Origin: Thiolapillus brandeum
GTDB taxonomy: Bacteria > Pseudomonadota > Gammaproteobacteria > Chromatiales > Chromatiaceae
Length of the DNA stretch: 8,473 bases
NCBI GenBank assembly: GCA_011051425.1
Contig: DRLF01000105.1
Span: 1-8,473 of the forward strand
Direction of reading: 5' to 3'
Shown: positions 1 through 6,507 of the stretch, in pieces
How positions within the stretch are numbered: the stretch's first letter is position 1
How the letters are laid out: the number at the start of each line of letters is the position of its first letter
Notes under the pieces: generated by a model
What the model saw: only the letters and a program-made list of their open reading frames with translations
What the model was told of the DNA's origin: nothing
Database searches by the model: none
Program-made: the position numbers and the translations under genes

Positions 1-510
1 AGGAACAGAGTGGAAGCGTGGCGCATTGATGACGGTAAACTCGGGCTGATGGACCGCCAGTTCTTCTTCTGTCGCCATGATGAAGACGTTCCGGGCAAAC
101 AGATTGTGCCAGGCATTTTCCGTGATAACGCGAATCGGCATGCGGTGGCGTTTGTCGGCCCCCACGAAACAGTCCTGCACGTAGACATCCCGGTTCTGCA
201 AATGATTGACCATGCGCTTGTGCAACCTGTCGAATGCCTCTTCCGATATGGGCCGGTTGATTTCCCCCCACCAGATCTCGTCACTGACAGAAGGCTCATC
301 CACGATAAACTTGTCGTTTGCCGAACGGCCGGTATGGTGTCCCGTACGAACCACCAGCGGCCCCAGATGGGAAAGCTGCCCTTCACGACGGATGATTGCC
401 TGTTCAATCAGTCTCGGTGTTGGCAGATTCCAGTAGATGTCGTTGAGGTTGTGCAGGCCGTGATTGTCCAGGCCATAGGGACTGTGGGTGATTCCGCTCG
501 TTTCGTGCAT
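1..510 (-). CDS. pckA: Phosphoenolpyruvate carboxykinase (ATP), N-terminal part, cut by window edge
   Basis: This is the N-terminal 170 residues of a cytoplasmic enzyme that converts oxaloacetate and ATP to PEP, CO2 and ADP, the entry step of gluconeogenesis. Reading the minus strand from ATG 510-508 gives an open frame to base 1 with no stop. The family hallmark RTGHHTGRSANDKF is at residues 55-68; R55 corresponds to the substrate-binding arginine of the ATP-type enzyme. QDCFVGAD and NAWHNLFARNVF follow, both typical of the family. The start is supported by a GGAGG Shine-Dalgarno (complement of 518-522) 7 nt upstream. Full family members are about 530-540 residues, so roughly two thirds lies beyond the left edge; the nucleotide- and metal-binding motifs are not visible here. 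It is divergent from the VanZ-like gene and shows no functional link to it. Identification is very secure. Confidence 0.95.
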   Translation of the reverse strand, partial: MHETSGITHSPYGLDNHGLHNLNDIYWNLPTPRLIEQAIIRREGQLSHLGPLVVRTGHHTGRSANDKFIVDEPSVSDEIWWGEINRPISEEAFDRLHKRMVNHLQNRDVYVQDCFVGADKRHRMPIRVITENAWHNLFARNVFIMATEEELAVHQPEFTVINAPRFHSVP

Positions 511-679
511 GATGCTGCCTCCGGTTCATTGCGCCTGATCTGGCAAGACTCGACGCCGACAGACGCTCTTATTATTTTTTCAACCATAAGCCGCCTTGCA
601 GGTGAAACCAATGATCGAAATCAAAGGTTCTGCAAACCGGCGCGTCTCAGCTTCAGTCTGGCTGATCACAGAAGATGCT

Positions 680-709
680 CATGCAATTGATTTTCTTGGT
701 AATTGCATG
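680..709. repeat. Perfect 9-bp inverted repeat, operator-like
   Basis: CATGCAATT at 680-688 is mirrored exactly by AATTGCATG at 701-709, with a 12-bp A/T-rich spacer. The half-site centres are 21 bp apart, about two helical turns, as expected for a dimeric regulator binding one DNA face. It lies about 50-80 bp upstream of the VanZ-like start and just upstream of a possible -10 hexamer, so an operator role is plausible. The regulator is unknown and no regulator gene is adjacent. With no T-tract after the right arm it is not a typical terminator. Confidence 0.5.
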
Positions 710-722
710 CTGTTCTTATACC
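693..722 (+). promoter_or_regulatory. Weak candidate promoter for the VanZ-like / MBL unit
   Basis: A TTATACC stretch at 716-722 resembles a -10 element. Possible upstream hexamers are TTCTTG at 693-698 (17-bp spacer to TTATAC) or TTGGTA at 696-701 (15-bp spacer to TATACC). Neither pairing is good. The element overlaps the right arm of the inverted repeat, which would let a bound protein block it. Low-confidence pattern call. Confidence 0.25.
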
Positions 723-759
723 ATGAAGAGATATTCTTGAACCCCGGCCAGCCATTCTC

Positions 760-1260
760 ATGCCATTTGCACATTCAGGAAAAAGAATAACACCATACAT
801 CTGGCTGCTGCTGGCGGTACTCATTCCCCTGCTGTCCGTGTATGGCCGGTCACTGCAGCGCGTGGTAAAAACCGCCATGCCGGCAGGCGGCCTGGCCCTG
901 TTCTTCGTCACGCTGTCGCTGCTGTTGCTGGCTGCCCTGACCGCCTGGTTCAGGGCACAGGGAAGATCAGGACAAATATGGCATCTGGCCTGGCTGATCC
1001 CACTGTTCCTGCTGCTGCCCCTGACATTGCCCCTGGTGGAGGAGCGCCTGCACTTCGTGGTTTTCGGCGGGTTTGGCTTTTTCTCCATGCTGCTGTTTTC
1101 ACCCCCGGTTGCCGTCCTGGTTTCACTGGCCGCAAGCGGCCTGGACGAAGCACTGCAATGGGCATTGCCCGACAGGGTCGGCGACTGGCGGGATGTGGGA
1201 TTCAATGTCATCGCCAGCCTGGGAGGCGCCACAGCAGCTTTTTTCGGCGGCCGAAAATGA
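760..1260 (+). CDS. VanZ-like family integral membrane protein
   Basis: This 166-residue inner-membrane protein has about five hydrophobic segments (roughly residues 12-29, 43-64, 76-92, 99-125 and 146-163). The conserved VanZ-like polar pattern is present: E94/E95 and H98 before a glycine-rich helix (FGGFGFF), then D129-E130 with Q133, P137-x-R139, D142, D145 and N149. VanZ-like proteins are widespread; the namesake gives low-level teicoplanin resistance, but most, including gammaproteobacterial ones, have no proven role, so I assign only the family. The ATG at 760 has no clear Shine-Dalgarno. An in-frame TGA at 724-726 limits upstream extension, and no better start is seen. The stop overlaps the start of the next gene (ATGA, 1257-1260), pointing to translational coupling. 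Family call is good; function unknown. Confidence 0.85.
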   Translation: MPFAHSGKRITPYIWLLLAVLIPLLSVYGRSLQRVVKTAMPAGGLALFFVTLSLLLLAALTAWFRAQGRSGQIWHLAWLIPLFLLLPLTLPLVEERLHFVVFGGFGFFSMLLFSPPVAVLVSLAASGLDEALQWALPDRVGDWRDVGFNVIASLGGATAAFFGGRK

Positions 1261-2072
1261 AATACCTGTGGGGCTGGCTGCTGTTCTTCATGATCGCTCC
1301 CGTGGCAGCAGGTCCCCAGCTTGTTGTACTGGATGTGGGCGAAGGCCAGTCGCTGCTCGTGCAGCAGGGCGACCGGGGCATACTCATCGACACCGGCCAC
1401 CCGGGCAAGGCCCGTCACGTACTGGACCGGCTTTCGGCGCTGGGCGTTGCTCACCTGGACTATCTCATGCTGACGCACCTGCATCCCGATCATGCCGGCG
1501 GCTATTTCCGCTTGCGCGAAGCCTGGCCTGAAACACCTGTACTCTACAGTGGGCAGCCACTGCCTGCCGATGTGCAACCGGACCTGACCCGCTGGGTGAA
1601 CGATGCGCTTGGGCAGGATCCAAACCGGCGCATACTCACCGCAGGAGATACCCTGCAGTGGCAGGGAATCACGCTGGAAGTGCTCTGGCCGGAAAAATTC
1701 ATGAACCGGAATCTCAATGAGCATTCCCTGGTACTGTTGCTCAGCCATGGCGAAACCAGGGTGCTCATCATGGGTGATGCCAACCAAACGGTGGAACAGG
1801 CCTTGCTAAGGCAGAAGCGCCTGCCAGAAAGCATCGACGTGCTGGTGGTGGGACATCACGGCGCAGCCGATGCCAGCAGCAAAGCCTTCATCGACAGGGT
1901 TCATCCGAAACTGGCCATCATCTCGGTCAACAGCAACAACATCCGCGGCTACCCTTCTGCGGAAGTGCTGCGGCGGCTGGAGAAAGCCGGCGCGAAACTG
2001 CTGCGCACAGACCGGCAGGGCGAGATCAGTCTGGACCTGGAAACGGGGGTTCTGTCTCCAGACAGCCGCTGA
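1257..2072 (+). CDS. Exported ComEC/Rec2-like metallo-beta-lactamase-fold hydrolase
   Basis: This 271-residue protein opens with a signal-peptide-like segment (residues 2-18, ending PVAA before GP), so it probably acts outside the cytoplasm. The mature part starts LVVLDVGEGQSLLV and ILIDTG, as in ComEC-type MBL domains. The metal-binding motif HLHPDH is at residues 74-79, a GDAN motif with D174 follows NEHSLVLLL, and VVGHHG has H200-H201. At the point where ComEC domains usually read GHP, this protein has GYP (RGYPSAEVLRRL), an apparent His-to-Tyr change. ComEC itself is a membrane DNA-uptake channel with this fold at its C-terminus; here the domain stands alone, with no competence domain or channel. 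A nuclease or phosphodiesterase role is possible but unproven. It begins inside the stop of the VanZ-like gene, so the two are likely made together. Its last 47 bp overlap the convergent Nudix gene. Confidence 0.88.
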   Translation: MKYLWGWLLFFMIAPVAAGPQLVVLDVGEGQSLLVQQGDRGILIDTGHPGKARHVLDRLSALGVAHLDYLMLTHLHPDHAGGYFRLREAWPETPVLYSGQPLPADVQPDLTRWVNDALGQDPNRRILTAGDTLQWQGITLEVLWPEKFMNRNLNEHSLVLLLSHGETRVLIMGDANQTVEQALLRQKRLPESIDVLVVGHHGAADASSKAFIDRVHPKLAIISVNSNNIRGYPSAEVLRRLEKAGAKLLRTDRQGEISLDLETGVLSPDSR

Positions 2073-2475
2073 CTTCCCCGGCCCAACGCAACACCTGCTG
2101 CAAACGTTCCCCCAGCAGAGCCTGCGCCTGCCGGAAACTCACCCACCGATATTCATCATGCTCCGCCCTGCCCAACTCGGGGCTTATCCCCAGCACGACT
2201 TCCTGCTGCCGGGTTTCCGCGATGTAGTAGCGGGCGACTTTCTGGCGGTTACCGCTGCGATAAGGCCGTGTTTCATGAAAAACCTCCCCCCAGGGAAACC
2301 GCAGGCCGGTAATGCCCGTCTCCTCCCTGACTTCACGCCGGGCGGCTTCCAGCGGGTCTTCGCCGGGCTCGGTCTCACCTTTCGGAAAGTCCCAGTAGTT
2401 GTAGACCCGCAGCAACAGAAAACGACAGCCATCCTGTTCCCTGCGTATAATCACCACCCCTGCTGACAACACCAT
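2026..2475 (-). CDS. Nudix hydrolase, Ap4A-hydrolase-like
   Basis: A 149-residue cytoplasmic Nudix protein that would hydrolyse a nucleoside diphosphate linked to another moiety. The Nudix box (G-x5-E-x7-REUxEExGU) is complete: G33, E39, R47-E48-V49, E51-E52, G54-I55. It is preceded by YWDFPKGETEPGE, which resembles asymmetric Ap4A hydrolases and related small Nudix enzymes; substrate cannot be set from sequence. I chose ATG 2475-2473 because the complement carries GGAG (2484-2487) 8 nt upstream, and because MVLSAGVVIIRR starts right at the first beta strand. A start at 2511 would add 12 residues, overlap the divergent HAD gene and lack this spacing. The 3' end overlaps the MBL gene by 47 bp, and only 17 bp separate its start from the HAD start, so its promoter must lie within the HAD coding region. 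Confidence 0.9.
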   Translation of the reverse strand: MVLSAGVVIIRREQDGCRFLLLRVYNYWDFPKGETEPGEDPLEAARREVREETGITGLRFPWGEVFHETRPYRSGNRQKVARYYIAETRQQEVVLGISPELGRAEHDEYRWVSFRQAQALLGERLQQVLRWAGEVSGCLETEPPFPGPD

Positions 2476-2492
2476 GAACTGATCTCCGACAG

Positions 2493-3155
2493 ATGAATCC
2501 CCTTCCCGCACAGCACCGTATACCGGTCATCCTTTTCGATTACGGCGGCGTTCTGGCCGATGAAGGCTTCCGCAACGGGCTGGCGGAAATTGCCCGTATC
2601 CGCGGGCTTGATTCCAATGCCGTACTGGCACAGGCCATGGATGCAGTGTACCAAAGCGGCTATGTGCTCGGAAAAGGCAGTGAAGCGGATTTCTGGAAGC
2701 TGCTGGAAAAGAAATGCGGCATCGAAGGTGATGTTTCAGCATTGCGCAATGAAATACTGCAGCGCTTTCAGTTACGCCCCTGGATGCTGCAACTCGTTGA
2801 CGGCCTGAGAAGCCGTGGCTACCGGGTGGGCATACTCAGCGACCAGACCGACTGGCTGGATGAACTGGACGCCCGGGATCATTTTTTCAGTCATTTCGAT
2901 GCCGTATTCAACAGCTATCACCTGGGGATGGGCAAGCGCGATCCGGCGGTTTTCCGCAAGGTGGCACAAAACCTGAAAGTATCACCGGAACAGATCCTGT
3001 TTGTCGATGACTCGCCTGGTAATATCGAGCGTGCAAACACTGCCGGTTTACAGACCATCCTGTTCATAGACAGAGACCAGTTCGAGAAGGCATTGCAGGA
3101 AAAGCTGTCAACAGCAAATCAGGGTGTCCGCAATCGTCCCGCTACACCAGCCTGA
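2493..3155 (+). CDS. HAD-superfamily hydrolase (HAD-IA type, DxGGV subgroup)
   Basis: A 220-residue cytoplasmic haloacid dehalogenase-like hydrolase, most likely a phosphatase for a small metabolite. Motif I is FDYGGVL with nucleophile D16; the usual second aspartate is G18, as in HAD proteins of the YihX-like type (DxGN/DxGG), so this is a subgroup trait rather than damage. Motif II is ILSDQTDW with S116, motif III is GMGKRDPAVF with K148, and motif IV is FVDDSPGN with D172-D173. The helical cap lies between motifs I and II, as expected of subclass I. No Shine-Dalgarno is evident before the ATG. It is followed after 25 nt (from the preferred TTG start) by the Ser/Thr kinase and may be cotranscribed with it. 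Whether it acts in that pathway is unknown; nothing shows it dephosphorylates proteins. Confidence 0.88.
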   Translation: MNPLPAQHRIPVILFDYGGVLADEGFRNGLAEIARIRGLDSNAVLAQAMDAVYQSGYVLGKGSEADFWKLLEKKCGIEGDVSALRNEILQRFQLRPWMLQLVDGLRSRGYRVGILSDQTDWLDELDARDHFFSHFDAVFNSYHLGMGKRDPAVFRKVAQNLKVSPEQILFVDDSPGNIERANTAGLQTILFIDRDQFEKALQEKLSTANQGVRNRPATPA

Positions 3156-3168
3156 CACACTCACTACC

Positions 3169-3173
3169 AAGGA
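3169..3173 (+). promoter_or_regulatory. Shine-Dalgarno deciding the kinase start
   Basis: AAGGA sits 7 nt before TTG 3181, an ideal spacing. The alternative GTG at 3124, in the same frame, lies inside the HAD gene and is preceded only by CAGG directly abutting it. This favours the TTG start and a protein 19 residues shorter than the longest possible reading. Confidence 0.55.
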
Positions 3174-3180
3174 AAACAGC

Positions 3181-6100
3181 TTGCCCCACAGGAATAACAA
3201 TTCAGACGACCTGCTGGCGATATGGCAAGAAATCGAAGCTGATGTCGACGCGGGCAAATGCAAGGAAGACCGGATATTCGAGCAAGGCGTTTCCGAAGTG
3301 GTTCCCGATCTGCTGGAAAGGATCACCATCCAGCACCCCGACCTGGGTACGGGCGAACTGCTGGCCAGATACCGTATCCTCCACCCGATCGGAAGCGGCG
3401 GCATGGGTGATGTCTACCTGGCAGAGCGGGCTGACGGCCAGTACGAAAAAAGGGTGGCGCTGAAAATCATGTCCCTGGGGTTCACCAGCCCCGATCTGCT
3501 TGCCCGCTTCCAAAGGGAAAGACAGATACAGGCGGAACTGAATCATCCGGGTATCGCCAAGCTGCTGGATGCAGGGGTGGCGGAAGACGGCAGGCCCTGG
3601 TTCGTTTTGGATTACATTCAGGGCACTCCGCTGGTCGAATTCTGCAACAAGCACCACCTCGATCATCAAGCCAGAATCGAACTGCTGCTCCAGGTGTGCC
3701 ATGCCATCGCCTATGCGCATGATCATGGCGTCGTCCACCGTGATCTGAAACCGGAGAACATTCTGGTGAAAGGCGATGCCCACAATCATCAGCCCGTGGT
3801 AATGGATTTTGGCATCGCCTCCCGTGAACAGGACAATGCACTCACACAAATGGGCAATTTCCTGGGTACGCCCGCTTATTCCTCACCCGAGCAGGTCAAG
3901 GGAAACTATTCGGCGCTGGATCACCACAGCGACATCTTTTCCCTGGGCATATTGCTCTACGAACTGATCGACAACAGAAGACCTTTCGATGGTGAAAGCA
4001 ATACGGAAATCAGCTATCACATCATCGACCAGGACACCCCGCCGCTGCAGCGGGCCGGCGTATCACCGGACCTGTCAGCCATCATTTTCAAGTGCCTGGA
4101 AAAGTCTCCCCGGGACAGGTATTCGTCAGTACATGAACTCATCGAAGACCTGGAAAACTACCGGCAGGGGAATTCTGTAGTCGCCAATCCCGTGGGATTC
4201 TGGTTCAGAACCCGCCGAAGAATTCACCGCTACCCGCTGCTCAGCGCGTTGGCACTGCTGACATTTGCAACGGTGCTGACACTGGCCGGCCTGACGGTCT
4301 GGCAACATATGAGCAAGAACAGCTTCGCCGCCCGGCAGGCGCAGATCGCCCAGCGCTACGGTCAGGCAGCGCAACAGATCGAAAGCGGTGCGCGCCTGAT
4401 ATACAGCAGGCCCCTGCATAACACAGAAAAAGAAATTGCTGCACTCGAAACCCGGTACCGCAGCATGCACGACAACCTGGCACAGGTGAACATCTCCAGC
4501 CGGCATGTGGCGCACTACGCATTAGGCCGCGCCGCGCTCAGTCTGGGCAACATCGAAGAAGCACAACAGCACCTGGAGCAGGCCTGGAACGCTGGACTGA
4601 AGGAACCCCTGCTGGCATTGCGGCTGGGACAGACCTATGTGAAACAGTACGGAAAGGCGACCCGGAACATGCGCCAGCTCATGCTGTCCAGCGTGGAAAC
4701 ACGGCAGCAGGCATTCGATCAGGCGAGGAAAGACTATCTGCAACCGGCCATGACATTCCTGGCCCTGGGGGCCAAGGCAGATCATCCGGAAGCACAAATT
4801 GCCGCGGCCATCCTGCGATATACGGCTGGTGATACAAAAGGTGCGCTGGAAATTCTGCAACATGCCATCGACACCGCTGCCTGGCCGGTTACCGCGATGA
4901 TAGCCAATGGCAACTTCTACCTCGAACTGGCCGAAAACAGCCTGTTTGCGGGCGACAACCAGCAGGCCTATGCCTATCTGATCGAATCGGAAAACCTGTT
5001 CAGTCGCGCCACCCAAATCGCCAGAAGTCATCCGGATGCCATCACCGGCAACTGCATCGCACGCACCAAGCTCATTCAGAGCGGGGAATACCCCAGGGTC
5101 ATGCAGGCCAACCCGAACCCCGATGTCATCGCTCCCTGCGATGCCCTGATGACCGTGCAACCGAACAACAGGGATTCCCTGCTTCAGGTCACCAAGGCCT
5201 ATGTCAATACTGCCCGCAAGATGCGCATCCACGGGAACGATCCTTCCTTAGTGCTGGACAAGGCGGAAACCTTCGTGAACAGGGCACTGCAGCAGAACGG
5301 CAACGACCCCCAGGCGTTGCGGCTGCTGGGATCACTGCTGATGACACGATCCTATTGGCGCTATGATCGCGGTGACGATGGCTACCAGCTGTTGAATGAT
5401 GCTATCGCCGCATTCGAAAAGGCGGGCAAATACGCACCGGGCGACAACCTGCTGCAGCAGGAGCTGGCGCTTGCGTTGCAAACCGCAGGAAAAGCAGAAT
5501 ACGCCAATGGCCGGGACGGCAATGCCGCCTACATGCTGAGCAACGAAGTGTACAGACAGCTCGTCGCCCAGCCGGACGTTGCCATGAACACCTGGACAGA
5601 ATATGCCGATGAGCTGTCCTGGCAGGCCTATTATCTGTACAGCAGCGGCCGTGATGCCCGGCAGCCCCTGCAGGAAGCCATCCGCATTGCACATACCGCA
5701 GTGGAAAAATCATCGGGCAACCTGAATGCCATCCTGGTGCTGGCCATGGCTGAATATTCCCAGGCGGAGTTTCTCTATCTGCAGATGGAAGATCCTGCAG
5801 AAGTATCGGCGGCAGCTTTCAGGCATTTCGGGGAAGTCGTTGCCGCAGATCCCGGCAATGCCATCGCCCGCATCAATCAACTGGGTCCCCTGGCGCTGAG
5901 TATCGATTTCTCGCTGGATCGTGGCATCCCACAGACAATGCAGCTTGAAGTCATGCACGAATTATTGCTGGATTTTGAACAGCAGAGAAATGCAGCATTT
6001 CAGGCGCCGCTGATCTGGGCCGACTATTGGCGCTACATGGCGAAGCAGGCACGACTGGACAAGCGCAATCCCGCTGAAGACATCGAGAAGGCAAAGGGTT

Positions 6101-6441
6101 TCCTGAAACTGGCGCTCAACGTGAAACAGGATCATTACGAAGCCATTCAGAGTTTCGGCTATCTGGCGGTTTTCGAACACAGCTGGCGCATACATTCCGG
6201 AAACCGGGGCACAGCGGATTACAACGAAGACCTGCGCAAACTGTCTGAATTCATAAAAGAATATCCCGATCTGCCCATCCTGCGGGCGCTCCGGGGGCAG
6301 CTCCGATCACTCACCGCAGTGCAGCCATCCGACTGGTCGGAAGTGATCGGAGACTTTCAGTCCAGCATCGCCATGAATCCCCTGCTGGAAAAGCGCTACG
6401 GGCCGGATCTGAAGCACGCCATTGCAATATCGGGAGGCTGA
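3181..6441 (+). CDS. Membrane-anchored Ser/Thr protein kinase with long TPR-like C-terminal region
   Basis: A 1086-residue Hanks-type kinase counted from TTG 3181 (GTG 3124 would add 19 residues). After a short acidic N-terminal region the kinase domain spans about residues 64-325. It has a glycine loop GSGGMGDV (71-78), ATP lysine K95 in VALK, helix-C glutamate E113, catalytic loop HRDLKPEN (186-193, D188), DFG (209-211) and GTPAYSSPEQ ending the activation segment (E237), then DIFSLGILLYEL. All catalytic residues are present, so it should be active. A basic stretch (RTRRRIHRY) precedes one transmembrane helix, about 353-374. The remaining ~700 residues are alanine-rich and helical with TPR-like units, for example GRAALSLGNIEEAQQHLEQA near 449. 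They should face the periplasm if the kinase is cytoplasmic, and probably form a sensor or docking platform. It precedes an ECF sigma factor by 66 nt, a known pairing in which the kinase controls the sigma factor. Ligand and exact repeat number cannot be read. Confidence 0.93.
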   Translation: MPHRNNNSDDLLAIWQEIEADVDAGKCKEDRIFEQGVSEVVPDLLERITIQHPDLGTGELLARYRILHPIGSGGMGDVYLAERADGQYEKRVALKIMSLGFTSPDLLARFQRERQIQAELNHPGIAKLLDAGVAEDGRPWFVLDYIQGTPLVEFCNKHHLDHQARIELLLQVCHAIAYAHDHGVVHRDLKPENILVKGDAHNHQPVVMDFGIASREQDNALTQMGNFLGTPAYSSPEQVKGNYSALDHHSDIFSLGILLYELIDNRRPFDGESNTEISYHIIDQDTPPLQRAGVSPDLSAIIFKCLEKSPRDRYSSVHELIEDLENYRQGNSVVANPVGFWFRTRRRIHRYPLLSALALLTFATVLTLAGLTVWQHMSKNSFAARQAQIAQRYGQAAQQIESGARLIYSRPLHNTEKEIAALETRYRSMHDNLAQVNISSRHVAHYALGRAALSLGNIEEAQQHLEQAWNAGLKEPLLALRLGQTYVKQYGKATRNMRQLMLSSVETRQQAFDQARKDYLQPAMTFLALGAKADHPEAQIAAAILRYTAGDTKGALEILQHAIDTAAWPVTAMIANGNFYLELAENSLFAGDNQQAYAYLIESENLFSRATQIARSHPDAITGNCIARTKLIQSGEYPRVMQANPNPDVIAPCDALMTVQPNNRDSLLQVTKAYVNTARKMRIHGNDPSLVLDKAETFVNRALQQNGNDPQALRLLGSLLMTRSYWRYDRGDDGYQLLNDAIAAFEKAGKYAPGDNLLQQELALALQTAGKAEYANGRDGNAAYMLSNEVYRQLVAQPDVAMNTWTEYADELSWQAYYLYSSGRDARQPLQEAIRIAHTAVEKSSGNLNAILVLAMAEYSQAEFLYLQMEDPAEVSAAAFRHFGEVVAADPGNAIARINQLGPLALSIDFSLDRGIPQTMQLEVMHELLLDFEQQRNAAFQAPLIWADYWRYMAKQARLDKRNPAEDIEKAKGFLKLALNVKQDHYEAIQSFGYLAVFEHSWRIHSGNRGTADYNEDLRKLSEFIKEYPDLPILRALRGQLRSLTAVQPSDWSEVIGDFQSSIAMNPLLEKRYGPDLKHAIAISGG

Positions 6442-6507
6442 TTTGCCCTGCCCTGCCATACTGGGTATGCTCAAATCTTCACTCTGCCTCCGCTTCGACA
6501 ACCAAAC

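Larger units (their letters stand above)
511..759. other. Divergent intergenic region, pckA / VanZ-like gene
   Basis: This 249-bp stretch has no credible gene and must hold the promoters for both flanking genes. The pckA side contains the pckA Shine-Dalgarno (518-522) and an A/T-rich run at about 569-582, which could belong to its promoter, although I cannot fix a clean -35/-10 pair. The VanZ side contains a perfect inverted repeat (680-709) and a TATACC/TTATAC hexamer at 716-722, annotated separately. Short open frames here have no recognisable protein features. Confidence 0.6.

Noticed and set aside
10..690. 226-codon plus-strand open frame over the left end
   Set aside because: It is the antisense of pckA and has no protein-family features; the minus-strand frame carries unmistakable PEP carboxykinase motifs.
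978..1256. 5' extension of the MBL frame to an ATG at 978
   Set aside because: It would overlap most of the VanZ-like gene in another frame, and the added residues are shadow sequence. The ATG at 1257 begins directly with a signal peptide.
666..1787. 373-codon minus-strand open frame
   Set aside because: It is antisense to the VanZ-like and MBL genes, whose plus-strand frames hold clear family motifs; the translation is low-complexity and unrecognisable.
1870..2466. 198-codon plus-strand open frame across the MBL 3' end and the Nudix gene
   Set aside because: It overlaps two genes with intact catalytic motifs in other frames and shows no family signature of its own.
3124..3180. GTG 3124 as the kinase start
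   Set aside because: It overlaps the HAD gene by 32 bp and has no spaced Shine-Dalgarno; TTG 3181 has AAGGA at 7 nt. It remains possible.
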